Source of the DNA: Winogradskyella jejuensis
GTDB taxonomy: Bacteria > Bacteroidota > Bacteroidia > Flavobacteriales > Flavobacteriaceae
DNA: 64,000 nucleotides
Assembly (NCBI RefSeq): GCF_900129745.1
Contig: NZ_FQWS01000002.1
Coordinates: 992,001-1,056,000, forward strand
Reading direction: 5' to 3'
The first letter of the stretch is position 1; every line of letters starts with the position of its first letter. The position numbers and the translations under genes were made by a program. The notes beneath the pieces were generated by a model, which searched no databases, was not told where the DNA came from, and saw only the letters and a list, made by a program, of their open reading frames with translations. Positions 16,158 to 24,609 of the stretch are shown one piece after another.

Positions 16158-17786
16158 TTAAGCTACAACACTTAGTTCTTGCTTTTTAGGTTGTGCAGCA
16201 GGAATTTCAAATTGATTAGATGTATTTTTTTCGCCACCAGCTTTTAAAGCTTTTTCACCTGCAAAGAACGTTTTATGGTCATCACCAAGGTCGGAGCCAG
16301 CCATACGTTGGTGTTTTACACAAGACACAGCTTTTCTAATTTCTTGACGCTGTACATCTTTTACATAAGTTAACATTGCCTCTTCTCCATAATATCCTTT
16401 AGCCAGGTCATTCATATGTAAGGCTGTGGTATGATAAGTAGGCAATGTAATCAAGTGATGGAAAATTCCGGCTTCTCTAGCGCCGTCTTTTTGAAATGTT
16501 CTGATTTTCTCGTCAGCTCTGTAACTCAATTCAGTATCATCGTACTTTTTATCCATTAAGAGGTCTTTGTCGTAAGCTGACATGTCCATACCTTCTAACA
16601 ACATTTCTTCAAACACTTGCTTTCTAAAATTCAATGTCCAATTAAATGATGGTGAATTATTGTATACCAACTTTGCATTAGGAACTACGGCCTTTACTCT
16701 ATTCATCATATGTGCAATTTGCGCAACGTTTGGTGTTGGTGTTTCTATCCATAATAAATCAGCGCCATTTTGAATACTCGTTATACAATCTAACACTACT
16801 CTATCGATATTAGTACCTTCGCTAAACTTATACAAGCCATTAGGAAGACGCTTTGGACGTACCAATTTACCGTTACGCTTTAATAAAATATCATCATCTT
16901 TTACACCTTCAATAGCCACTTCTTCAGCATCTACAAAAGCCAAATATTGTGATGCTAAATCTCCTTTTTCTTTACTTACTGGTAATTTTTGAGTTAATCC
17001 AGCACCTTCAGAATCGGTACGAGCTACAATAATTCCATCTTCGACTCCCAATTCTAAAAAGGCGTAACGTACTGCGTTTAGTTTTGCAATAAAATCTTCG
17101 TGCGGAACTGTTACTTTTCCATCTTGATGTCCGCATTGCTTAGCATCAGAAACTTGATTTTCTATTTGGATAGCGCAAGCTCCAGCTTCAATCATTTTTT
17201 TTGCGAGTAAATATGTAGCTTCTTCATTACCAAAACCAGCATCGATATCTGCTATAATTGGTACTACATGTGTTTGACAATTATCTATTTCATTTTGAAC
17301 ATCTTCACCATTATCTAACCGACGAAATAAATCATTAAGTTCTATGGCGTCTGCTTGTTTCAAAAAATCATATATCTCTTCTATCAAGCTATACACTGCA
17401 GTTTTTTCGTGCATAGATTGGTCTGGTAGTGGACCAAATTCTGAGCGCAAAGCTGCTACCATCCAACCAGATAAGTACAAATAACGCTTGTCTGTTGTTT
17501 TATGATGCTTTTTTACAGCAATCATATTCTGTTGCGCCACAAAACCATGCCAGCATCCTAAAGATTGGGTATATTGTGATGAGTCTGCATCATATTCTGC
17601 CATATCCTTACGCATTATGGCTGCTGTGTATTTTGCAATATCCAAACCTGTTTTAAACTGATTTTGAGCTGCCATACGTGCAACACTTGATGGTTCTACA
17701 CCACTCCAAGCATCACCGAACTTTTCTTTAAGTGCTCTCACGGTCTGTAAAGCCGAATTGTAGTTGAAATGTGATAGATTTTTCAT
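16158..17786 (-). CDS. aceA: Isocitrate lyase, long form
   Basis: A 542-residue enzyme of the glyoxylate shunt, splitting isocitrate to succinate and glyoxylate. The catalytic cysteine is Cys218 in Lys-Gln-Cys-Gly-His. This is the variant of the Lys-Lys-Cys-Gly-His signature found in the longer (about 530-residue) isocitrate lyases of Pseudomonas and Acinetobacter type, and the protein is about 100 residues longer than the E. coli enzyme. The metal-site segment Asp-Ile-Asp-Ala-Gly-Phe-Gly lies near residue 177. It is downstream of malate synthase on the same strand with a 76-base gap holding a hairpin, so the two genes form an aceB-aceA unit. The divergent RamB/ScfR-type regulator probably controls it with carbon source. 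Confidence 0.94.
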   Translation of the reverse strand: MKNLSHFNYNSALQTVRALKEKFGDAWSGVEPSSVARMAAQNQFKTGLDIAKYTAAIMRKDMAEYDADSSQYTQSLGCWHGFVAQQNMIAVKKHHKTTDKRYLYLSGWMVAALRSEFGPLPDQSMHEKTAVYSLIEEIYDFLKQADAIELNDLFRRLDNGEDVQNEIDNCQTHVVPIIADIDAGFGNEEATYLLAKKMIEAGACAIQIENQVSDAKQCGHQDGKVTVPHEDFIAKLNAVRYAFLELGVEDGIIVARTDSEGAGLTQKLPVSKEKGDLASQYLAFVDAEEVAIEGVKDDDILLKRNGKLVRPKRLPNGLYKFSEGTNIDRVVLDCITSIQNGADLLWIETPTPNVAQIAHMMNRVKAVVPNAKLVYNNSPSFNWTLNFRKQVFEEMLLEGMDMSAYDKDLLMDKKYDDTELSYRADEKIRTFQKDGAREAGIFHHLITLPTYHTTALHMNDLAKGYYGEEAMLTYVKDVQRQEIRKAVSCVKHQRMAGSDLGDDHKTFFAGEKALKAGGEKNTSNQFEIPAAQPKKQELSVVA

Positions 17787-17828
17787 AATTTTAAAATGTA
17801 TTAATGATGATTTAGATTTAATATATTT

Positions 17829-17864
17829 CCCGTCTAATGTTGCCGCATTAGCGGGATTTTTTTT
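17829..17864. terminator. Hairpin between aceB and aceA, T-tract on the plus strand
   Basis: A stem CCCG(T)CTAATG/CATTAGCGGG with one bulged base and a six-base loop. On the plus strand it is followed by eight T, forming a terminator for transcripts coming from the left. In the direction of the ace genes no T-tract follows, so in aceBA mRNA it would be an intercistronic stem-loop. Confidence 0.6.
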
Positions 17865-19461
17865 ATAATTGTTCGTATGCTGATATGGTTAAAAATTCTT
17901 CAAACTCATCCTGCGTAACCAATCTTTTAAACAATGAAACAGCCTCACAGAATTTGGTGTTTTTAATAGTATCTTCACCCACTTCTGCAACGATTTTTTC
18001 AACTTCATCATTAAATAAAATATTGAATAGACCTTGATTAAATTTACGCCCATCTTCTAAGATAACTTCATTCTTAAGCCATTGCCATACTTGTGTTCTG
18101 GATATTTCGGCTGTTGCCGCATCTTCCATTAAATTGTAAAGTGCCACTGCTCCAAAACCTCTTAACCAAGCTTCAATGTACAGAATACCTACGTTGATGT
18201 TTTTGCGTATTCCTGCCTCAGTAATTGTTCCTTTTGGCAGTTCTACTAAATCCGATTCAATAACATGATAGTCTTTAAAAGATTTAGATATTTGATTTTG
18301 CGTTGGCATATATTTATCAAATTCTTTCATAGCAACATCAACTAAAGCAGGATGTGCAACCCAAGTGCCATCATGCCCATTTTTAGCTTCACGTTCTTTA
18401 TCAATCCTAACTTTTTCTAATGCAGCTGCATTTGCTTGAGGATTGTTTTTAATAGGAATTTGTGCTGCCATGCCGCCCATAGCATGGATTCCACGCTTAT
18501 GGCACGTTTTGATAACTAGCTTAGAATACGCTTTCATAAATGGTGTTGTCATGGTCACTTGATCGCGATTAGGCACAACAAATCCATCATGATTTCTAAA
18601 CTTTTTGATGTAAGAAAATATGTAATCCCAACGTCCGCAATTAAGACCAACGATATGGTCTTTTAGCTCATAGATAAACTCGTTGAGTTGAAAACTTGCT
18701 GTAATTGTTTCAATGAGTAGTGTGGCTTTAAAAGTTCCTTTTGGCACGCCGAGATATTCTTGTGCAAATACAAATACGTCATTCCACCAGCGCGCTTCTA
18801 AATAGTGTTCTAGTTTTGGTAGATAAAAATATGGTGCGGTATTATTTGCGAGTAACGTTTTAGTATTATGAAAAACATACAACCCAAAATCAACTAAACT
18901 TCCAGAAAGTGTTTGTCCGTCTACAATAAGGTGTTTTTCTTGAAGATGCAAGCCGCGAGGTCTCACTAAAAGTACTGCGGTTTTATCATTTAATTTGTAA
19001 TGTTTTCCGCGAGATTTGTCAATTAATTCTATGGTTTTTTGGTTAGCGTCAATTAAATTTTGCTGGCCATCCATAGTGTTTGTCCAGCTTGGCGCATTAC
19101 TATCTTCAAAATCAGCCATAAATGTTTTAGCTCCCGAATTTAGAGCGTTAATAACCATTTTACGGTCTACAGGTCCAGTTATCTCAACTCGTCTATCTAA
19201 TAAATCTTCTGGAATTGGAGCAGCTGTCCAATCAGAATTTCTTATAGTTTTAGTCTCAATAGGAAATTTTGGGAAATGACCTCTATCAAAAAGTTGTTGT
19301 TCTAGCTCACGTCTTTCTAGCAGCAACAAGCGCCTATTATTAAATTTTTTATGAAGCTCTACAAGAAATCGCTTAGCGTCTTCAGTTAGTAGATTAGAAT
19401 AAAATGTTTTTACATCTTTTGAGAATCTGATGTTTTGCTGTGTTGTAACTAAAGTTTCCAT
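17863..19461 (-). CDS. aceB: Malate synthase A
   Basis: A 532-residue protein, the usual length for the A form, condensing glyoxylate with acetyl-CoA to malate. Characteristic segments are Phe-Met-Ala-Asp-Phe-Glu-Asp-Ser near residue 114, Arg-Pro-Arg-Gly-Leu-His near residue 168, Leu-Pro-Lys-Leu-Glu near residue 212, and Gly-Leu-Asn-Cys-Gly-Arg-Trp-Asp near residue 274. The start at 19461 gives a normal N-terminus. It is first in the aceB-aceA unit; the shared upstream region carries a palindrome and repeats next to its probable -33 element. Confidence 0.95.
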   Translation of the reverse strand: METLVTTQQNIRFSKDVKTFYSNLLTEDAKRFLVELHKKFNNRRLLLLERRELEQQLFDRGHFPKFPIETKTIRNSDWTAAPIPEDLLDRRVEITGPVDRKMVINALNSGAKTFMADFEDSNAPSWTNTMDGQQNLIDANQKTIELIDKSRGKHYKLNDKTAVLLVRPRGLHLQEKHLIVDGQTLSGSLVDFGLYVFHNTKTLLANNTAPYFYLPKLEHYLEARWWNDVFVFAQEYLGVPKGTFKATLLIETITASFQLNEFIYELKDHIVGLNCGRWDYIFSYIKKFRNHDGFVVPNRDQVTMTTPFMKAYSKLVIKTCHKRGIHAMGGMAAQIPIKNNPQANAAALEKVRIDKEREAKNGHDGTWVAHPALVDVAMKEFDKYMPTQNQISKSFKDYHVIESDLVELPKGTITEAGIRKNINVGILYIEAWLRGFGAVALYNLMEDAATAEISRTQVWQWLKNEVILEDGRKFNQGLFNILFNDEVEKIVAEVGEDTIKNTKFCEAVSLFKRLVTQDEFEEFLTISAYEQL

Positions 19462-19482
19462 AGACTAATAATTTTGATGAAA

Positions 19483-19564
19483 CAATGTTACGATACTTTT
19501 TTCAGAAAAACAAGCGAACGTTCGCTAAACTTATTAATTCGCTTAAAATGGATATTCGCAAATA
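19483..19564. promoter_or_regulatory. Probable aceB promoter and operator array between aceB and its divergent regulator
   Basis: Reading toward aceB, CAATGTTA at 19483-19490 is TAACATTG on the minus strand, one mismatch from TAnnTTTG. A TTG lies 20 bases upstream (19511-19513). A perfect 14-bp palindrome, AGCGAACGTTCGCT (19513-19526), abuts that -33 element. Its right half starts a series TTCGCT (19521), TTCGCT (19538) and TTCGCA (19555), exactly 17 bases apart. This is a likely binding region for the XRE regulator transcribed away from aceB. Confidence 0.6.
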
Positions 19565-19568
19565 GTCG

Positions 19569-19576
19569 TATATTTG
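19569..19576 (+). promoter_or_regulatory. TAnnTTTG -7 box (TATATTTG) of the XRE regulator
   Basis: Exact consensus only five bases before the ATG at 19582, so a start of transcription some 5-7 bases past the box would leave almost no leader. Confidence 0.5.
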
Positions 19577-19581
19577 TTTAT

Positions 19582-21060
19582 ATGGAACAAGATTATATAA
19601 AACTTATTTTTGGTCTAAAACTTAAGCAAATACGCACAGAACGTGGGCTTTCGCTTTTTGGATTATCAAAATTATCCGGGCTTTCAAAATCGTATTTAAA
19701 CGAAATTGAAAAGGGCAAAAAATATCCTAAACCAGATAAAATTTCTTTGCTTTCAGAACATTTAGATATCCCTTATGATGATTTGGTATCTCTAAAACTA
19801 GATAAAAATTTAGCTCCAATCGGCGAGATATTGCAATCTAAATTGTTAAAAGAAATTCCGTTAGAGCTGTTTGGGATTCAAGAAAATACGCTTATAGATA
19901 TCATATCTAACGCGCCTCAAAAAGTCACCGCATTTATAAGCACCATTATAGAGATTGCCAAAAATTACAACTTTAGCAAAGAGAGTTTTTATTTGGCATC
20001 CTTGCGTTCTTTTCAAGAAGCTAATCATAATTATTTCAGTGATTTAGAAGACTCTGTTTTGGCATTTGCTAAAGAATATCAGATAGATTTATCTCAACGG
20101 ATAAAGACCAAAGATTTAGAAGACATATTGGTTGAAGAATTTAAGTATACCATAAATAATGAAGAGCTAGAAACGCATAGTGAGTTAGAAAATCTTCGCT
20201 CAATTTACATTCCAAAATCGAGGACATTATTAATCACCAAAAGTATAGATGACGCCCAGCGCGCCTTTATTTACGCTAAGGAATTAGCGTATAACTACTT
20301 AAAAATATCTGAAAGACTGTATACCTTTTCTTGGATAAAGTTTGATAATTTTGATGAAGTATTAAACAACTTTTACGCATCATATTTTGCAGGTGCTCTT
20401 GTAATTCCTAGGCTGTCTATAACTGAAGATATTAAAACATTGTTTTCAAAAAAGGTTTTAAATAAAAACGATTTTGAAACACTTTTAGACCGTTACAATG
20501 CTTCTCCAGAGTCTATATACCAACGTTTTACAAACATATTACCAAAAGATTTTAAGTTGAATAATTTGTTCTTTTTACGATTTTCTTATGAAGTTGAAAC
20601 AAAAAAATTTCACCTAAATAAAGAGCTACACCTAGCAAAACACCAGTCGCCAAGAGCAAACGAAAGTAATGAGCATTACTGTCAACGATGGATATCTTTA
20701 AAGGTTTTAAAAGCTATTAGTCAAAGTAATTCTGAGCACGAGTTTGGTGCCCAAATATCATATTATCCTGAAGATCAAAAAAGCTATCTTGTATTGGCTT
20801 CTGCGACTACAGACCCCTTTAAAACCAACAGCTTCCGCAGTATTTCTATTGGCATTGAATTAAATACGCAATTAGAACGTAAAACCAATTTTATTAAAGA
20901 CAAAAGTCTAAAACCAGTTGAAGTTGGGGTTACCTGTGAACGCTGTTCTATTTTGAATTGCGAACTAAGACAAGTTGAACCCGTTATAATAAAAACAAAA
21001 AACAAAGAAGAAAAGACAGCCCAAATTGTAGCAGAAATCACTGAGAAATATAGTTCTTAG
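19582..21060 (+). CDS. XRE-family regulator with short-chain fatty-acyl (RamB/ScfR-like) domain
   Basis: With the ATG at 19582 the protein has 492 residues. Residues about 8-65 form an XRE helix-turn-helix (Leu-Ser-Gly-Leu-Ser-Lys-Ser-Tyr-Leu-Asn-Glu-Ile-Glu-Lys-Gly-Lys is the recognition region). A middle region has weak ImmA/IrrE-like character. The C-terminal part ends with Cys-Glu-Arg-Cys-Ser-Ile-Leu-Asn-Cys, a cysteine cluster found in the C-terminal DUF2083 region of RamB/ScfR proteins. Those family members control acetate, glyoxylate-shunt and propionate genes in response to acyl-CoA. The gene is divergent from aceBA, which fits that role. A TTG-type extension to 19474 would cross the promoter and was rejected. 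Its 3' end overlaps the convergent HAD gene by three bases. Confidence 0.83.
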   Translation: MEQDYIKLIFGLKLKQIRTERGLSLFGLSKLSGLSKSYLNEIEKGKKYPKPDKISLLSEHLDIPYDDLVSLKLDKNLAPIGEILQSKLLKEIPLELFGIQENTLIDIISNAPQKVTAFISTIIEIAKNYNFSKESFYLASLRSFQEANHNYFSDLEDSVLAFAKEYQIDLSQRIKTKDLEDILVEEFKYTINNEELETHSELENLRSIYIPKSRTLLITKSIDDAQRAFIYAKELAYNYLKISERLYTFSWIKFDNFDEVLNNFYASYFAGALVIPRLSITEDIKTLFSKKVLNKNDFETLLDRYNASPESIYQRFTNILPKDFKLNNLFFLRFSYEVETKKFHLNKELHLAKHQSPRANESNEHYCQRWISLKVLKAISQSNSEHEFGAQISYYPEDQKSYLVLASATTDPFKTNSFRSISIGIELNTQLERKTNFIKDKSLKPVEVGVTCERCSILNCELRQVEPVIIKTKNKEEKTAQIVAEITEKYSS

Positions 21061-21713
21061 AATAAGACTGAGATTTTACTAAAACTGATTTCTTCAAAAT
21101 TAGAAATCACCAAATCTGCTTTAGTATAAACTTGCCCTGTTGAATGTAAACTTTTAAACCCTACGCAAAAAATACCTGCAGAATGAGCAGCTGCAATTCC
21201 GTTTGTTGAATCTTCTATGACTATACAATCAGTTTTATTAAAACCCGTATGCGCAGCAGCTTTTATAAAAATTTCGGGATGTGGTTTAGATTGTTTTAAG
21301 TCGGCACCACTAAACTTACCCATAAAATATTGATTTAACTCAAATCTTTCAAAAATGCGATTAATGTTTGGCATTGACGCCGACGATGCCACGACCAATT
21401 TCAAACCATTTGCGTGGTAGTTTTTTATCAAGTCTAAAACACTATCAATTAGTGTTAAATCTACATCGTTTTCAAATAAGTATTTAAAATGTTTGCGTTT
21501 CAAGTTAACTAACATTTCTGGACTTTCGGACAAATTAAAATGATTGACCAAGCGTTTGCAAATGTTTATGGTGGACTGCCCAGTAAAAGAAGTGTACAAT
21601 TCTTCATCAACTTCAATATTTACATCTGAAAACATTTGAAAATAGGCCTTTCGGTGTAAAGGTTCTGTATCTACAATAACACCATCCATATCAAACAATA
21701 CCGCTTTGAGCAT
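21057..21713 (-). CDS. HAD-superfamily phosphatase, beta-phosphoglucomutase-like
   Basis: A 218-residue HAD subfamily IA protein. Motif I is Phe-Asp-Met-Asp-Gly-Val near residue 7 with both aspartates; the cap domain follows; motif II is Val-Ala-Ser-Ser-Ala near residue 109; the motif III lysine is in Lys-Pro-His-Pro-Glu near residue 144; and motif IV is Val-Ile-Glu-Asp-Ser near residue 164. The His-Arg-Lys-Ala after motif I resembles the pgmB cap contact. Substrates in this group range from hexose phosphates to small phosphorylated metabolites. No sugar genes are nearby, so the substrate is open. Confidence 0.85.
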   Translation of the reverse strand: MLKAVLFDMDGVIVDTEPLHRKAYFQMFSDVNIEVDEELYTSFTGQSTINICKRLVNHFNLSESPEMLVNLKRKHFKYLFENDVDLTLIDSVLDLIKNYHANGLKLVVASSASMPNINRIFERFELNQYFMGKFSGADLKQSKPHPEIFIKAAAHTGFNKTDCIVIEDSTNGIAAAHSAGIFCVGFKSLHSTGQVYTKADLVISNFEEISFSKISVLF

Positions 21714-21780
21714 AAATAATTAGTAATTTTGAATTTATAAAGCCGAAAATAAACATATAAAACGGCATTAGAAATTTATC

Positions 21781-21942
21781 ATGGCCAAAAAGGGACAAGA
21801 AAAAAACACGAAGAATAAAGCCAAGCACAGCCGACTTGTTAATCAGAAGAAGAACAAGAAAAAACAGGAAGCTGAGCTTAGAAAAGAACGATTAAAAGCT
21901 ATTACAAAAAAAGCAAAAGAGTCTAGAGATACTAACAAATAA
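21781..21942 (+). CDS. Small highly basic protein (53 residues)
   Basis: ATG at 21781 to TAA at 21942 encodes a 53-residue protein composed largely of Lys, Arg, Gln and Glu, with Met-Ala-Lys-Lys-Gly-Gln at the start and a long basic helix (Asn-Gln-Lys-Lys-Asn-Lys-Lys-Lys). Composition suggests a nucleic-acid or ribosome-associated protein. It lies between the HAD gene (divergent) and acs (convergent) and is followed by a hairpin repeat that may end its transcript. No known family is recognised. Coding is supported by the intact frame in a gap otherwise too long for this gene-dense region. Confidence 0.6.
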   Translation: MAKKGQEKNTKNKAKHSRLVNQKKNKKKQEAELRKERLKAITKKAKESRDTNK

Positions 21943-21953
21943 AGATATCTAAA

Positions 21954-21993
21954 CTTCGAGCGAAATCCCAAAGTATCAGGATGTCGCTCGAAA
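21954..21993. repeat. REP-like inverted repeat, family D
   Basis: Outer arms TTCGAGCG (21955-21962) and CGCTCGAA (21985-21992) with an inner ATCC/GGAT pair form a two-part hairpin. It sits between the convergent 53-residue ORF and acs and could serve as a transcript end for both. Confidence 0.6.
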
Positions 21994-22006
21994 CTCTTAA
22001 TTTAGA

Positions 22007-23914
22007 TTAAAGTACATTATCCTTTATATCTTGCACCACTTCTGGATTTAACAAAGTACTTATATCGCCAAGGTTTTCAGCATCATTGGATGCTATTTTT
22101 CTTAAAATACGACGCATAATTTTTCCGCTTCTAGTTTTTGGTAATCCTGTAGTAAACTGAATTTTATCTAACTTAGCAATAGGCCCTATTCTGTCTGTAA
22201 TTAACTGATTAATCTCTTTACGAACGTTATCATGGTCTCTGCCTTCTCCAGTATCTTTTAGAGTCACGTAACCATAAAGTGCATTTCCTTTTACATCATG
22301 CGGAAAACCAACAATAGCAGATTCTGCAACCGCTTGATGTTCATTTATAGCATCTTCAATTGGTGCAGTACCAAGGTTATGACCAGATACAATAATTACA
22401 TCATCTACTCGACCTGTAATTCTGTAAAAACCAACTTCGTCTCGTAAGGCACCATCACCTGTAAAATACATATCTTCAAAAGCTGAGAAATAGGTGTCTT
22501 TGTAACGCTGATGATTTCCCCATATAGTCCTCGCCATAGATGGCCAAGGAAATTTAATACACAAACGGCCATCAACCTGATTGCCTTTGATTTCTTTACC
22601 GTTCTCGTCCATTAATGCTGGTTGAATTCCAATGAATGGCAACGTAGCATATGTTGGTTTCGTTGGCGTAGAAAACGGTATAGGCGTAATCATAATTCCG
22701 CCTGTTTCGGTTTGCCACCAGGTATCTACAATAGGACTCTTTTTCTTACCTACATTTTCGTTGTACCAATGCCAAGCTTCTTCATTGATAGGCTCTCCTA
22801 CTGAGCCAAGAACTTTTAACGACGATAAATCGTATTTCTCTACCAATTCTGAGCCTTGTTTTGCCAATGCTCTAATGGCTGTTGGTGCAGTGTAAAATTG
22901 TGTCACTTTATGCTTATCTACGATATCCCAAAAACGCCCAAAGTCAGGGTAACTTGGTACGCCTTCAAACATTACGGTTGTTGCTCCGTTTGCTAATGGT
23001 CCGTAAACAATGTAACTATGACCAGTAATCCAACCAATGTCTGCAGTACACCAGTACACATCATTTTCGCGATACTGAAACACATTTTTAAACGTATAAG
23101 CGGTGTAAACCATGTAACCTGCCGTTGTGTGCAACATCCCTTTTGGCATACCTGTAGAGCCCGATGTATACAAGATAAAAAGCGGGTCTTCCGTATCCAT
23201 AATTTCAATGACACAATCACTGTACGCTTCATCTAACAAAGGTTGAAGCCACTCATCACGTCCAGCTTTCATATTAATTTCTGAATTGATACGTTTTGCG
23301 ACTAAAACAGATTCTACTCCTGGGCAGTCTTCTAAAGCTTCGTCTACAATACCTTTTAAATCTATAGTTTTAGCTCCACGATAAGACCCATCTGAGGTTA
23401 GTACCATTTTAGCATCACAATCGTTAATTCTTGTAGATAAAGCTGTAGCAGAAAAGCCTGCAAAAACTACTGAATGTACTGCTCCTATCCTTGCACATGC
23501 TAAAACAGAGATAGCCAATTCTGGAATCATGGGCAGATAAATACAAACACGGTCGCCCTTTTTTATGCCTTTAGATTTTAGAACATTTGCAAATTTACAT
23601 ACACGCTCATGTAGTTGACGATACGTAATATGTTCTGTTGGCTCTTCGGGATTATTAGGCTCAAACAAAATGGCAGTTTTATCGCCTCTCGTATGCAGAT
23701 GTCTGTCAATACAGTTTTCGGTAATATTTAGTTGCGCACCTTCAAACCATTTGATTTCTGGTTTTTTAAAATCCCAGCTTAATACATTATCCCATTTTTT
23801 TCGCCAAAGGAAATGTTCTTCGGCAATTTCTTCCCAAAATACTTCAGGATTTCTTACAGATTTACGATAGACTTGAAAATACTCTTCGAAATGTTTTATA
23901 TGGTAATTACTCAT
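22007..23914 (-). CDS. acs: Acetyl-CoA synthetase (AMP-forming acetate-CoA ligase)
   Basis: A 635-residue enzyme activating acetate through acetyl-AMP. The P-loop is Tyr-Thr-Ser-Gly-Ser-Thr-Gly-Met-Pro-Lys-Gly near residue 250. The acetate-pocket segment with Trp-Trp-Gln-Thr-Glu-Thr-Gly lies near residue 400. The hinge Asp-Asp-Val-Ile near residue 510 and the C-terminal Pro-Lys-Thr-Arg-Ser-Gly-Lys-Ile-Met-Arg-Arg, with the lysine known to be acetylated in homologues, are present. It is the last gene of the transporter/sensor string, 13 bases after a small membrane-protein gene, and supplies acetyl-CoA for the neighbouring glyoxylate shunt. Confidence 0.96.
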   Translation of the reverse strand: MSNYHIKHFEEYFQVYRKSVRNPEVFWEEIAEEHFLWRKKWDNVLSWDFKKPEIKWFEGAQLNITENCIDRHLHTRGDKTAILFEPNNPEEPTEHITYRQLHERVCKFANVLKSKGIKKGDRVCIYLPMIPELAISVLACARIGAVHSVVFAGFSATALSTRINDCDAKMVLTSDGSYRGAKTIDLKGIVDEALEDCPGVESVLVAKRINSEINMKAGRDEWLQPLLDEAYSDCVIEIMDTEDPLFILYTSGSTGMPKGMLHTTAGYMVYTAYTFKNVFQYRENDVYWCTADIGWITGHSYIVYGPLANGATTVMFEGVPSYPDFGRFWDIVDKHKVTQFYTAPTAIRALAKQGSELVEKYDLSSLKVLGSVGEPINEEAWHWYNENVGKKKSPIVDTWWQTETGGIMITPIPFSTPTKPTYATLPFIGIQPALMDENGKEIKGNQVDGRLCIKFPWPSMARTIWGNHQRYKDTYFSAFEDMYFTGDGALRDEVGFYRITGRVDDVIIVSGHNLGTAPIEDAINEHQAVAESAIVGFPHDVKGNALYGYVTLKDTGEGRDHDNVRKEINQLITDRIGPIAKLDKIQFTTGLPKTRSGKIMRRILRKIASNDAENLGDISTLLNPEVVQDIKDNVL

Positions 23915-23927
23915 TTTAGTTTACTTT

Positions 23928-24158
23928 TTATTTACTTAATTTTTCTCGAGTTTTAAATAGACCAAACCAGTTTGGATTTAAAACCTTTAGCTTTATTAAA
24001 GCCCACAACAGGACTACGAAGCACAAGCCCATAATAACAGATTCTATGGCACCAGTTGCTGTTTGGCTTTCTAATTTAAAACGTAAAAATAGGGTAACTA
24101 TAACATAGATAGTAATAAATATATCTGATGCTAAAGCATTGAATTGAAGTCGTTTCAT
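23928..24158 (-). CDS. Small two-helix membrane protein in the acs operon
   Basis: A 76-residue protein with two hydrophobic segments (about residues 10-27 and 38-58) and a basic C-terminus. It ends 13 bases before acs, so co-expression is very likely. It resembles the small uncharacterised inner-membrane proteins that accompany acetate-uptake genes in Flavobacteria, but I recognise no named family. A role as a transporter accessory or stabiliser is only a guess from position. Confidence 0.6.
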   Translation of the reverse strand: MKRLQFNALASDIFITIYVIVTLFLRFKLESQTATGAIESVIMGLCFVVLLWALIKLKVLNPNWFGLFKTREKLSK

Positions 24159-24226
24159 TTTAATTTCACTTTAATTATACATTGTTTGTTTGCACACAAA
24201 ACCATTATAGATTAAAGTTTGAAATA

Positions 24227-24592
24227 CTAAGCGATGAGCTCATTAATTTCTGAAACTATTTGTTTTATCGAAAACGGCTTGGTTAAATATTTATCTGCTC
24301 CAAGTTTTAAGCCTTTTTCAATATCCGAAGCTTTATTTTTTGCTGTAATAAACACCACTTTTGTGTTTGCTAACGCTTTATTCTCTTTTATTGCTTTTAA
24401 GGTTTGGTACCCATCAACTTTGGGCATCATTACATCCAACATAATTACATCTGGGATGATACTCTTCAAAATATCTAAAGCCTCACTACCGTCTCTTGCA
24501 ATATATACCTCGAAATTGTTCTTCTTAAAGGTATATTCTAGCGTCATTACTATGTTGGGCTCGTCATCAACAATTACAATTTTCTTTTTCAT
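24227..24592 (-). CDS. Single-domain response regulator (CheY-like receiver)
   Basis: A 121-residue protein consisting only of a receiver domain. Acidic pocket Asp9/Asp10, phosphoacceptor Asp53 in Met-Leu-Asp-Val-Met-Met-Pro, the conserved Thr/Lys pair in Val-Val-Phe-Ile-Thr-Ala-Lys and Tyr-Leu-Thr-Lys-Pro-Phe are all present. No output domain is attached, so it must act through a protein partner or a phosphorelay. It begins 17 bases after the transporter-kinase fusion gene, its evident cognate kinase. Confidence 0.92.
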   Translation of the reverse strand: MKKKIVIVDDEPNIVMTLEYTFKKNNFEVYIARDGSEALDILKSIIPDVIMLDVMMPKVDGYQTLKAIKENKALANTKVVFITAKNKASDIEKGLKLGADKYLTKPFSIKQIVSEINELIA

Positions 24593-24609
24593 TTAAAAGC
24601 TTTTACAAT

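Noticed and set aside
24234..24596. Full-length open frame of 120 codons opposite the response regulator
   Set aside because: It is the antisense shadow of the receiver gene in a compatible frame; composition is hydrophobic and shows no motif or start context.
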